Of a stretch of DNA of 64,000 nucleotides, positions 53,385-63,423 are shown in pieces. This stretch comes from Paraescarpia echinospica (lineage: Eukaryota; Annelida; Polychaeta; Sabellida; Siboglinidae). How positions within the stretch are numbered: position 1 is the first letter of the stretch; each line of letters begins with the position of its first letter. A model generated the notes under the pieces. That model did no database searches. It saw only the letters and a list, made by a program, of their open reading frames with translations, and had not been told where the DNA came from. The stretch is from positions 52,037,568 to 52,101,567 of the forward strand of contig CM034533.1 of assembly GCA_020002185.1 (NCBI GenBank). Direction: 5' to 3'. Both the position numbers and the translations under genes were made by a program.

Positions 53385-53492
53385 TGGGGTCCAGGTAGAT
53401 TCGCCGAGTTCATGAACTCAACGAGTAGTCGGGAGGAAGAGGCGGAGCCATGGCTGCCACGCAATGAAGACTTCCCTGCCCGAAACGTGCAG
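53385..53492 (+). CDS. SLC3A1-like exon after the LINE insertion
   Basis: Acceptor CATAACTCAG, donor GTGCGT, 36 codons, phase 0-0. W-G-P-G-R-F-A-E-F, then E-P-W-L-P-R-N-E-D-F and N-V-Q fit the segment that follows the barrel motif. Confidence 0.75.
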
Positions 53493-54005
53493 GTGCGTTG
53501 TACGGTCCACAGTAGCCCCACTCTTCAACGCACCCAAACCCCGGACATAACATAGTCCTCGTCCGCCTAATGTCTAGAAACAGTAAAACAAGAAACACTA
53601 CGACAATGAGAATGCATTCGAGCATGTTCTCGCTGTAATGTGCACTCGACCATGAACAATTGGTTTCAAAGAAGAGTGCACACTAACATGATTGCTGCAT
53701 CAGGTATCTTGCTTTGCACATCATGAGGTTGTAGCAAATATAGGCGGAATATATGTTTTCCTTTTCGTCGAATTTATATTTTATCCTTGCGACAATGATT
53801 CAAAAGTTTCTCCAATGTCATCAACTGTAAACAAAATATTTGCACACACGTGCTGCCATGCGACATTGAATAGTCCTATTAGAGAGTTCTGTCTTTTCCG
53901 CGAAATAATACGGAAACAAGAGGAGCAAAAAAATCGAATTAATGAGGAGTTTAAAACTATCAATTATGAACACGGTTGGTTGATTATACATGAAATCTGA
54001 TGCAG

Positions 54006-54170
54006 ACAGAGACGAAAGTCTCTGCTGACCTTCTAAACAGCAACAGGAATCTACGCCAGGAGGAAGCAGCGTTGCATACTGGGAAACTAAACTATGCCCT
54101 AATTTGGGAGAACATCTTCTCGTTTATTCGAGAGTTGGACGGCAAAGACATGTACAGATGGTTCGGCGGA
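54006..54170 (+). pseudogene. SLC3A1-like last visible exon, running into a GA repeat
   Basis: Acceptor TCTGATGCAG. Encodes N-R-N-L-R-Q-E-E-A-A-L-H-T-G-K-L and E-N-I-F-S-F-I-R-E, the C-terminal part of the fold. The frame then runs into about 110 bp of GA repeat without a donor, so the 3' end is lost or interrupted. Confidence 0.65.
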
Positions 54171-54174
54171 GCAA

Positions 54175-54330
<156 letters not shown>

Positions 54331-55885
54331 TGTGCGTGAGTACGTACGTACGTGGATTCGTACATGCAAGCGTACGCTCATGCACGCGTTCGCACGTTTG
54401 TGCGCGCAGCATATACCATACATATCAGTGTTTACATTAATAAATGTCATACACGACTGACTCTGCTTCGGTGAACACGATAAGAGTTAATGCCACACAC
54501 ACAATATATTGCAAACCATAAATATATACAACTATAACATGCTACAAATTATACTTCTCATAATCATAACAAGATTATTAAATTAAATACTGAATAATTC
54601 GTGTTTATTTATTGTCTTTAAATTTGCAGTTATTATTACAATTAATTCAGCTTTAGTATGGTGTTACCAGTAATTACCACAATCAAAATTACACGTATAC
54701 GTTTTTTTATCCGACTTCTCCTCCTGTCTTCTTCATCGTCACCTTCTTCTTTTTCCTCTGCACTGCCGTGTCTCAACTTATAGGGAATTCGTGCGGTCTG
54801 ACTGGCGAGGAGGAACAATTTGCATATATTCAGAGAGAAAATATGAAACAAACAGCACAAATGACTTGAGAACAAGCAGATATTTTTCACACACGTACTA
54901 CCTGGTTTCTTATACATGAATTTGGCGGATTCTTTTTTTGTAGATTTCTGATCGTTATTAATTTCGGAAATCATACATCAGAAGACGACTACCGTTCCTG
55001 AAACCGTTTTCTGACCGCCTTCGCCTCTGTGGAGCTCGCTACGTCACGGATAACGTCTCTTCAGCTAGTCCCGCTGACCAGCGTGCGACTCGAACCTGCC
55101 GACGGAGTGATATTTCGATGGCCATTTTGGCGTTGATCACGCCGAAGTCTTAGTGCCGAGAATACCAGCATAACGAATTAACGTTCACATGGTGATCGTT
55201 TGGTGGCGCCAGTACTCTGGAAGTGCCACTGACGACTTTATATTTTTAAATATTGCTATCTAGACCATATACCCCAGATGGCAAGTGGACAAGGAAGCCG
55301 TTGTCTTATCGAGAATCCAACGTTTTTTATTTGCCGGTTTTTTAAATGTGGTCACGTTGTACATAGTATTCACAACTTTTACGACATTCTGCAGAGACGC
55401 TATAATGATAAGGCCAACGCCTATATTTCATAAGAGTCAGCTGATTATATGAAATTACAATATAGATGCATTATTGAAGACAATTAATTGTTTTTTGTCT
55501 GAATAATCATTGACGATGTATTATATTGCGTACGCTTAATGAATCCATGACGGCAATTGACATGTAGAGGTCTTGTGCTCATTTGGTGGTTTGTGGGGGC
55601 TTGATTGATTGATTTGAATATCAATACAAGAAATATGTCGCAACAGCTTAATATACGCTTTGGTGAAGTTAATCATAGCGTACATCAAAGAACACGTTGG
55701 TGGCATGTTACAACTCTCATGAAGTAGTTTGTGTAAAGACAGGGTTACACTTCGACAGTCTTTCCCCCTAAAAGGTAGAGCATCTATAATTCACCAGTGC
55801 TGAAGTTATTTCCTATGTATTCGCTGTACCCTGGCAAATCTTTTTGCTACTCTTATATCATCGGTTAAGTCAAGCTATCTATACC
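54331..55885. other. No recognised gene
   Basis: AT-rich. A 55-bp segment at about 55277-55332 (CAAGTGGACAAGGAAG ... TCGAGAATCCA) recurs at 21889-21940. A GC-richer stretch at 55000-55170 has no convincing ORF. Confidence 0.45.
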
Positions 55886-56165
55886 CATAGGCGGATTCAG
55901 GGAGGTCTGCGGGGCATGTGTCCTCTAGACTTTTTTGAATGAGCCCCCGTGACCGTGCCCCGAAACCTTTGGAATGTGTCCCCGTTCAAGCTACAATAAG
56001 GTGAAGTTACGGCGAAAATTGCCAACAGCACCCCCCCGTCTTCCGACCGAATGATCCGACAGCGTGCTGAAGGTCCAACTCAGACCACCGAATATTAATT
56101 AGCGTCGGCCGCCAGTAGAGGTTTTTTGGGCTCCCCTAGACTACTACTCTCTGGACCCACCCCTG
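55886..56165 (-). mobile_element. hAT-like MITE, second copy
   Basis: Ends CATAGGCGGATTCAGG and CTGGACCCACCCCTG. Read in reverse it aligns with 29107-29405 at the start (CAGGGGTGG-TCCAGA, then ACCTC-ACTGGC-GCC). The two copies are clearly diverged. Confidence 0.7.
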
Positions 56166-56399
56166 ATTCCACAAAACTATCGGGAGACAGTTTTGCAAAG
56201 TAATCACCAGCCATGTCCGACTGAATCGGGCCAGTCGTCTAGAATCATTTGGTCACCTTGATGACCAACTCCTGACTGCCGACTGCCGAAAAAAACACGA
56301 ATTGGGAGTTGGAGGCCTAACTTGTACTATTCACGGCGGAGGTCATAGTCGTGCGACAACGGCTGGCTCTGGTTGGTGTGTAGCCTCCAGCAAGTGTAT

Positions 56400-56665
56400 C
56401 ACCGACTACGTGGAGCGTGAAGACGGGAGCACCCGACTACCTTCTTTCTTAATTACTTACTTACGAAGCCCCTTAACCGACTTGGTTGTTGGGGGGACAT
56501 AAACGACGCTGCAGCTGCGATATTTCGCAATTCTTGTCCGTCAGTGGCTATAGTGAGGAGCTCTGGCATGTAGAGGGCCGTTCACTCCTTAACATTGTCG
56601 ATCCACTTCTCACAGCCGTACAGAAATATGGACAGTATAAGTGATCTGAACAAACTGTACTGGGT
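56400..56665 (-). mobile_element. Degenerate LINE C-terminal fragment
   Basis: Minus-strand reading shows L-Y-G-C-E-K-W near 56610 and, about 40 codons on, S-F-M-S-P-Q-Q-P, a combination seen at the end of RTE/L1-like polyproteins. No intact frame. Confidence 0.45.
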
Positions 56666-56739
56666 TGGGAAGGTTATGTTACTACTACCTCAAAAACAAA
56701 AACGGTCGGTCAGTTGGCCCTGTGTATATATATATATAT

Positions 56740-57600
56740 ATATATCATCAACGGCCAAGAGACGAAAATTTGGCAAACGGCCATGACATGTCATTGTTGG
56801 CAAACGGCCGTGAACACTTAATACATATATGGCAAACCGCCATGCGAAGTATTTTTTTAATGGCGAACGGCAAAGAGATGTAAATTTGGTAAACAGCCAA
56901 TTTATGTTATTTGCGGTGAACGGCCATGAACTTGAATATTTGACAAACGGCAATAACAAGTATTTTTATTAATGGCAAACGGCCAAGAGACGATAGTTTG
57001 GCAAACGGCCACAAAGTCATTTTGGCAAACGGCCGTGAACACTTAATACATGGCAAACCGCCATGCTAAGACTTTTTATTAATGGCGAACGGCCAATACA
57101 CGTAAATTTGGCAAACGGCCATGATATGTCATTGTTGGCAAACAGCCGTGAACACTTAATACATATATGGCAAACTGCCATGGGAAGTATTTTTTATTAA
57201 TGGAGAATGGCCAAGAGACGTAAATTTAACAAACTGCCATGATATGTCATTTTTTGGCAAACGGCTTAATAAATGGCTAACTGCCATGCAAGTATTTTAT
57301 TAATTACGAACGGCCAAGAGACGTTAATTTGGCAAACGACCATGATATGTTATCTTCAGCGAATGGCCATGAACTTGGCAGCCGGCTGTGATAAGTATTT
57401 TATTAGTGTTAATGGCGAACGGCCAAAATGCATTAATTTGGCAAGCAACCATGGTATTTATTAATAAATGTTTTATTATTTACTAAACTGTTAGTAAAAT
57501 TTGTTTGAATTCCTAATCATTGATATGTTATTAATGGCGAACGGCCTAGAAGTTAATTTTTGGCGAAGGGCCATGATAAGTAATATTTACAGCCAACAGG
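56740..57600. repeat. CAAACGGCC-rich satellite-like array
   Basis: More than 25 occurrences of GGC(A/G)AACGGCC or close variants. They are arranged in longer units of about 110-220 bp that begin ATGGCGAACGGCCAAGAGACG and include GGCAAACGGCCATGA-ATGTCATT and CCGTGAACACTTAATACAT. A remnant continues beyond the integrase element at 60705-60750. Confidence 0.9.
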
Positions 57601-57864
57601 CGATAAATTAATCCATAACCTTTACTAGCATGATTAGTCGTCAACAATAACAGGTAACAGACAGTCAACGGGCATCTTAAAATAGCAACCTGTGGACAAG
57701 CCAATTTAATTATGTCAAGCAAACACAAGTTTTGCCAATTACCCTTCAGAATTAAACATGTCAAAGCCACATAAACTTTGTGAAATTGGCAAACCATACA
57801 ACAATATTAACTTCCCAAGTAGTACTGGGACATGCACTAATATCACCAAGTACTAATCCTTGCA

Positions 57865-57928
57865 TGTCTCGCGGTTCGCTCAGTTCGGTAGTTCGAAAGA
57901 ATCACTACAACTCCACACCTGTAAAAAG
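57865..57928 (+). repeat. Left inverted repeat of the integrase element
   Basis: Starts TGTCTCGCGGTTCGCTCAG, ends CTGTAAAAAG; pairs with 60619-60682. Confidence 0.85.
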
Positions 57929-57942
57929 AATGCACACCAAGA

Positions 57943-60041
57943 ATGCACACCAAGCCTGCACAAGGAGGACTCTTACCTGAACATGTGGTACAGGCTGTGT
58001 GTGAGATGGCAGCAATGGAAGAAGATGATGGCACATTTGGCCTGATTGAGGTGATGTGCTGCAGCCAAGCAGCTGTAACCTACGAGGAGGAGCTGGTAGA
58101 TGCCGGAGGGAAAAAAATCAATGACCCTAATTGGGAGCTCATCCAAAGTGAAGATCCGGTGATCAAGAAGATGCTAATGTTGCTGAGACAGGGCAGCAAA
58201 CCCAGTCTAGATCAACAGCACAAACTAGAGCAGGAATCACCAGAGTTCAAGATATACCTGAAGGAATGGGATAAGCTATGTATACGATATGGTTTGCTTC
58301 ACAGAAAGAGAGTACACCAGGACGTTAACGAATCGTTCCAGCTAGTTCTTCCAGCGGCAAAGAGAGACGAAGCAATGATCGGTCTGCATGATCAGTTAGG
58401 CCACTTGGGAAGAACTAGGACCCTAGACCTTGTTCGTGCCAGATTCTTCTGGCCACACATGGCAGAAGATGTGCGCAAGAAACTGCAAACATGTGAAGCC
58501 TGTATACGAAGAAAAGTCAACCCAGATCGAGCACCACTTGTGAACATTTGCACACACCAGCCGTTTGAGATTGTCTGTATTGATTATCTAACCCTGGAAC
58601 CATCAAAAGGAGGGATTGAAAATGTATTAGTCATGACTGACCACTTCACTCGGTATGCCCAGGCTGTTCCCACATGCAATCAGACTGCCAAGACCACAGC
58701 AAAAGCTTTGTATGACACATTTCTACACTATGGTTTTCCACAGAGACTCCATTCGGACCAGGGTAGAAATTTTGAGAGTCATGTCATCAAAGAATTGTGT
58801 CAACTTGCAGGGATTGAAAAAAGCCGAACTACACCGTATCATCCAATGGGAAATGGGCAGTGTGAAAAGTTCAATTCAACACTGATGAACATGTTAGGTA
58901 CATTAAGTGTAACGAAGAAGGCCAACTGGAAGCCTTATGTACCAACATTGGTGCATGCTTACAATGCTACCAGAAACGAAGCAACTGGCTTCTCGCCATT
59001 CTACCTGGTATTTGGCAGACACCCACGACTGCCAATCGATCTGGCCATGGGAGTAGAATCAAGTGAACGTCAATCAGAAGTGGCAGACCACACTGATTAC
59101 ACCAAGCAGCTGCGGGAACGATTGGAATCTTCTTATAAGATTGCTACAACAGAAAGCAACAAGTTTGCCAGGCGTCATAAAAGGCACTACGACAGACGTG
59201 CTAGAGGAGGAACAGTTGAAATTGGTGATCGCGTGTTGGTACGGAACGTTGGCTTGCGAGGTCGCAATAAGCTGGCAAACCGGTGGGAAGAAGATATCTA
59301 TGTAGCAAAGGAGCAGCCGGAGAGAGAGAGATTCCTGTGTTTGTGGTGCAGCGAGAAGGAGGGCGTGGAGTCAAGAGGACACTGCACCGGAACATGTTAC
59401 TACCAGTAAACTTCTTTCCGCTGTCTGCAAATGAGAAGGAATCTGTGGCGAGAATGCAAAGTCGGCCGGCGGGTGCAAGGACAGAGAGGCGCGGTGGTGT
59501 GTCTGTGCGCGGCTCTGAGAGAGAGAGAGAGAGAGAGTAAGAAGAAGCAACACTGACCGAGTACGAGTCGGAGGATGACGACTGTGTTAGAGTGGTCATG
59601 GGGAAGCCACTTGATCCAGAGGCTGGAGAGTTTGTGCCTGCCGCATTAGAACGTGCGTCTGAAGGAACACCTGGAGACATGGATATTCCAGATCCCAATT
59701 GCGAGATGGAACTACTTAATGAGGATGGGTGCAGGGAGTATCAGATGTCAGATGAGGAAAGGGACGAAGGAGAGCTTGCTGAGGATGGAGACACGGAGTC
59801 GGAAGTGTCAGATGAGGAAAAGGGCAAAGGAGAGCTTGGTGAGAATGCAGAGATTCCGGACATTGCTGAACGCTCACCGTGTCGGGTGAGGTTGCCACCA
59901 CCAGCTGTGCGTAACCGGCCTAAACGGGAAATACGGAAACCTGCTCGTTACACTGACTTTGCTCAACAAGTACTGACTCCTGCCTTAGCACTTTCCATGT
60001 TTAATCAAGGATTTTGTGATGTACTTGCTAAATTGTCATAG
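57943..60041 (+). pseudogene. Gypsy-type integrase, frameshifted at GA repeats
   Basis: The main frame 57943-59409 has an H2C2 zinc site (H-D-Q-L-G-H-L-G ... C-E-A-C) and the RVE core: D in I-D-Y-L-T, D in H-S-D-Q-G-R-N-F, E in G-Q-C-E-K-F. It continues with the G-F-S-P-F-Y-L-V-F-G-R signature and a basic R-R-H-K-R-H-Y-D-R-R end. Near 59320 a short GAGAGAGA tract shifts the natural continuation into another frame (59283-59540). A second GA tract at 59516-59537 precedes a further open part, 59592-60041, with acidic repeats (S-D-E-E) and a K-P-A-R-Y-T-D-F end as in gypsy proteins. The enzyme would cut and join element ends. The core is intact; the C-terminal part is broken. Confidence 0.85.
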
Positions 60042-60247
60042 ACAACATTTGAACACGTGTTCAAGAGTAATATGTATTATTGTGTTTACTATTGGAATGT
60101 CGGGACGACATTCATTGATGGAGGGAGTAGATGTAGCAGGTACTATAGTTAAACACTATAGTTGTCATAGAGCTGCCACACTGTGGCAGGTATTTAATAA
60201 AAGGGTATACTTGACACATTGGCCATCAAGGGATTGAGGTGTCAACC

Positions 60248-60608
60248 TGGACAGAGTCCTGGCACTGGCTAGTAAAGCCACACGTTGTTACATAGACCCT
60301 GCTATTAAAACATAAACTAAAAGTGCATAGTCTACTTATATGTTATTTTGAAATACATTTTGCGTTTAATTGTTACTTATTATATTAGTGTTATATAGTC
60401 ATTGACAATAACTAATTGTCACCTATCAGATATGTCAATAACACTATGTCTACAAGTGTTTTACTTAATATGTTCTGTGTTTGATACAAGGCATTGATAC
60501 AGTTGTAGCAGTTGTTTCTTGTATCTATTGTATTGTACATGTATTGGACAGAGTCCTGGCACTGGATGGTAAAGCCACATGTTGTTACATAGACTCTGCT
60601 ATTAAAAC
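60248..60608. repeat. Direct repeats in the 3' part of the integrase element
   Basis: 60248-60310 and 60546-60608 share GGACAGAGTCCTGGCACTGG, then TGGTAAAGCCACA-GTTGTTACATAGA-CTGCTATTAAAACA, about 298 bp apart. Confidence 0.85.
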
Positions 60609-60618
60609 AGCATTACAC

Positions 60619-60682
60619 CTTTTTACAGGTGTGGAGTTGCAGTGATTCTCTCGAACTACCGAACTGAGCAAACCGCGAGACA
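60619..60682 (-). repeat. Right inverted repeat of the integrase element
   Basis: Reverse complement of the left repeat with about three substitutions; ends CCGCGAGACA. Confidence 0.85.
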
Positions 60683-60750
60683 TGCACTCATAAAGTTAAT
60701 ATTAGCAAACGGTCGTTGAAATTACCAATTGCAACGGCCATCTTTAAAAC

Positions 60751-60870
60751 TTGGCGCCAACAATTTACCCGTGATGCTATGCCCGGGGACAAAGAAACCA
60801 GTTAACCGTTTGGCGCCAACAATTTACCCATGATGCTATGCCCGGGGACAAAGAAAACAGTTAACCGTCA
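60751..60870. repeat. Tandem 60-bp duplication
   Basis: TTGGCGCCAACAATTTACCC-TGATGCTATGCCCGGGGACAAAGAAA-CAGTTAACCGT occurs twice in a row with two substitutions, adjacent to the end of the SGNH frame. Confidence 0.9.
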
Positions 60871-61443
60871 ACTACCCGGCTTACGGCTTTAAAAATTACC
60901 CCACGGATGCTACGATATAAGCGAAGATTCCCGATGTCAGTAAAATGAACACCGTCAGATCGAAACATATTCGCATAGCTGTTCCAGATATAGATATACT
61001 TGTGTCGCCAGTAAAACAGGCCCCGGCTCCCGTTACATTCCGTTTCGAGCAGATAATTTATCGCTGCCACTCGAGTGGACCCCTCTTCGAAATCAAAATG
61101 GCGCCATCTTAGCCGGCGCTCGACTTGGCACAGACAAACCTGTTTAACTCCTCTAGCCAACAATTCGTCGGCAAAGACACAGAGCCGTGATCCAACGGAC
61201 TGCGGAGTAGGAGAACACTTTTTGTCCAAATCATTGCCACCCAGCAAAACGATTACAATGTCGGGGTGTATCGCCGAAATCTGTGCCAGTACATTTGGTT
61301 GCCTAAAAGTAGCTACGGTCCCGCCGCGATGACCCATAATTGAAATGTTGCATCTACGGCCCTGTTTTTCGAAATTGGCAAATAACCCAGGGGAACCAGC
61401 GGACTCAACAAACTCGCCCAACCAATATGCATGAAAAAGCATT
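60861..61443 (-). pseudogene. SGNH-hydrolase fragment of another mobile element, cut by CR1
   Basis: Minus-strand frame of about 190 codons with V-L-L-G-G-N-D-L-D (block III type) and S-D-G-V-H-F-T-D-I-G-N (catalytic Asp-His block). It begins exactly where the CR1 5' end lies (61446), so the N-terminal block with the nucleophile Ser was displaced by that insertion; the drawn open frame upstream is CR1 sequence. SGNH domains of this kind accompany tyrosine-recombinase and other retroelements. The parent element is not identified. Confidence 0.65.
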
Positions 61444-62019
61444 TGGGGGACTTCCGGTGGTGAATTGATTTGAATTTGGTGCAGCAAACTTGCAAAAATA
61501 TAAGGATATTTGATCAAGATAAGTGATATTATTGAACGTATAGGATACATAACGTAATTATAGATATATATTAAGCAATATTTTTTGTTAAAAGTTAGCT
61601 AGAGGGAGTAATCTAGGGTAGATTAAAAGTAGGCGATTTGCGAGCGATAATTGGGGACGTTAATGTAATCGGAACGTTGTTTACAAAGTAGGTCACTGGC
61701 GAAGTTAGCGTACCGTGAACGACAATAGAATAGCGTTATTTGAGATAATCGGTGTAGTTAGATGAGTAATTAAAACCTGAAATAACAATCTTTTAAAGTG
61801 TATAATAGTACACAGGAAACAGTCTTTGTAAAGACTACCTTGTATCTAAGCCTAACTTGAATACATTGTCATCGACATCGTAACTAGGTAAGGCACGGTG
61901 TGTCACTGTGTGTTAACAAATATAACTAACTATAACCTAAACAATCTGGTGTAAATTGTACACAGAAAAGTCTTTTCAAAGACTACATTAAACTACTTTG
62001 AACATAAATAAATTCTGAT

Positions 62020-63423
62020 ATGGCACCTTGCAAACGGCAACTCAGGGCAAAACGACACCTAGTTTGCAACGACTGCCAGAGCTGGGTGTATTTTGCGTTG
62101 TCTGGCTGTCCAAAATCATGGGCAGAGACCAAAAATTACGGATTCACCTATCGGTGTATGGGGTGTTTGAGGGTGGAATGTCTGATGAAGGAGGTGTGTA
62201 AGTTGACGGATATAGTGAAGGAGATGGAGGCGAGACTCAACATAGAAATAGATGGAGCAGAGAGGGATGACGCGGAGAGAGTTGAGAATTCTACAACACA
62301 GAAGGAGCAGAGCTGTGACACGGAGACTGAAGAAAGGAGACTGAGAGGAAGGAAGGTGACCGGTGTGAAGGAACAAGACATTGAGAAAACAGAGGGACGG
62401 AGGAAAAGTGTTCGGCAGAGGAAGAGAAAACGGGCCAGTGGGGATAGATCAGCAGGTAGTCAGACTGTAGAGAACGAGGAGAGACACGACAGCGATACAG
62501 GTGGTGAAGAGGTAGATACCACAGAGGCAGTTGGTAAGACTGTGAGACAGAAGACTGATGGAAGAAGACAGAGTGTTCAGCAAAAAACAGAAAACATGAC
62601 AGGCGTGAAGGTGACAGGGGAGAAAGTGACCGTAGTGAAGGAGGTAGCCGGGGAAAAGGGACGGGAGAGGAGAGAAGAAAATGTGATGGGAGGAAAGAAG
62701 AAGGGACGAAAGGAAGTGAGAGTAAATGTGCTAGAAGAGAAGATGACAGGAGGAAAGGGGACAAGAGAAAACACGACAGGAAAGAAGGGAATGGAAGAGA
62801 ATGTGACAGGAGAGAAGACGACAAGAGGAAAAGACAACAACCAGACATATGCAAACCGGAGGAGCTACTCCGAGGCAGTGATTGAGGGGGCAAGGAGAAA
62901 AGAGAGAGTGTTTATGGGCGATTCAATTCTGAGAAAAACAGACAAGACTATATGCGAGGGGAAGGACGTTGTTGTATGTCTACCGGGGGCTAGGATAGAG
63001 CATGTGACCGAAAGGGTAGAGAAGGTATTGGGGCATGGCAAGGGAGGGTCTATACTAGTACACGTTGGGACAAACAATGCAGACAAGGAGGGAACAACTG
63101 GTATAGTTCAGAAGTACAGACATCTAGTGAGGAAGCTAAAGAAGACAAGAGTGGAACAGGTTATTCTCTCAGGAATTTTGCCAGTAATGGGAGGAAGGGG
63201 GGCAAGATACAGAAACTGTAAGAGGATGGCGATCAACGCACTAGTTGAGCAGATGTGTGAGGAAGAGGGCGTGGGATTCATAGATTTATGGGGGTACTTT
63301 GTTGGGAGAGAAGATATGTACATGAGAGATGGCCTCCATCTAAGTGGAAAGGGGGCAGCAGTATTCTCAGAGAATCTGCTGCGATCTGTTGACAGTGGGA
63401 CAGGTTGCATCTATTTAAACTAA
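62020..63423 (+). CDS. CR1 ORF1: zinc motif, basic repeats, SGNH esterase (intact)
   Basis: 467 codons from ATG to TAA. N-terminal zinc site C-N-D-C ... C-M-G-C. Long Lys/Glu-rich middle with V-T-G-E-K/T-T-G-K-K units. SGNH hydrolase with M-G-D-S-I-L-R (block I), H-V-G-T-N-N (block III) and R-D-G-L-H-L (Asp-His). In CR1 such esterases are thought to aid membrane or RNP steps of retrotransposition. The run of six G at about 63195 keeps the frame that is lost in the first copy. Confidence 0.9.
   Translation: MAPCKRQLRAKRHLVCNDCQSWVYFALSGCPKSWAETKNYGFTYRCMGCLRVECLMKEVCKLTDIVKEMEARLNIEIDGAERDDAERVENSTTQKEQSCDTETEERRLRGRKVTGVKEQDIEKTEGRRKSVRQRKRKRASGDRSAGSQTVENEERHDSDTGGEEVDTTEAVGKTVRQKTDGRRQSVQQKTENMTGVKVTGEKVTVVKEVAGEKGRERREENVMGGKKKGRKEVRVNVLEEKMTGGKGTRENTTGKKGMEENVTGEKTTRGKDNNQTYANRRSYSEAVIEGARRKERVFMGDSILRKTDKTICEGKDVVVCLPGARIEHVTERVEKVLGHGKGGSILVHVGTNNADKEGTTGIVQKYRHLVRKLKKTRVEQVILSGILPVMGGRGARYRNCKRMAINALVEQMCEEEGVGFIDLWGYFVGREDMYMRDGLHLSGKGAAVFSENLLRSVDSGTGCIYLN

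Larger units (their letters stand above)
42374..54170 (+). pseudogene. SLC3A1 (rBAT)/maltase-like gene, GH13 fold, disrupted
   Basis: Recognised exons in order: 42374-42694 (start uncertain), 43151-~43260 (transmembrane), ~43319-43487, 44110-44267, 44637-44762, 46810-46937, 47201-47331, 47631-47795, 53385-53492, 54006-~54170. Together they give an N-terminal cytosolic part, one membrane helix and a GH13 barrel, the layout of the heavy subunit of amino-acid exchangers and of related maltases. In-frame stops lie at 44226-44228 (TGA) and 44640-44642 (TAA), and the exons for the start of the barrel and part of its catalytic region are not found. A Penelope-like fragment and a LINE occupy introns. 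Probably a pseudogene or a damaged allele. Confidence 0.8.
57865..60682 (+). mobile_element. Gypsy-integrase element with terminal inverted repeats (Ginger-like)
   Basis: 2,818 bp bounded by 64-bp inverted repeats starting TGTCTCGCGG (57865-57928 and 60619-60682), with about three mismatches. TGCA stands on both sides (57861-57864, 60683-60686), consistent with a 4-bp target duplication, though TGCA is a palindrome and could belong to the repeat. Inside is an integrase gene but no reverse transcriptase, gag or LTR. Ginger DNA transposons have this design. It sits within the CAAACGGCC array. Confidence 0.7.

Noticed and set aside
56740..57600. Possible CRISPR array
   Set aside because: Regular short motif, but spacing and unit length vary, the spacers are themselves repeated, and the DNA is eukaryotic.
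57861..60686. Gypsy LTR retrotransposon remnant
   Set aside because: Terminal sequences are inverted and not direct, and no reverse transcriptase is present between them; kept as the alternative in the finding.
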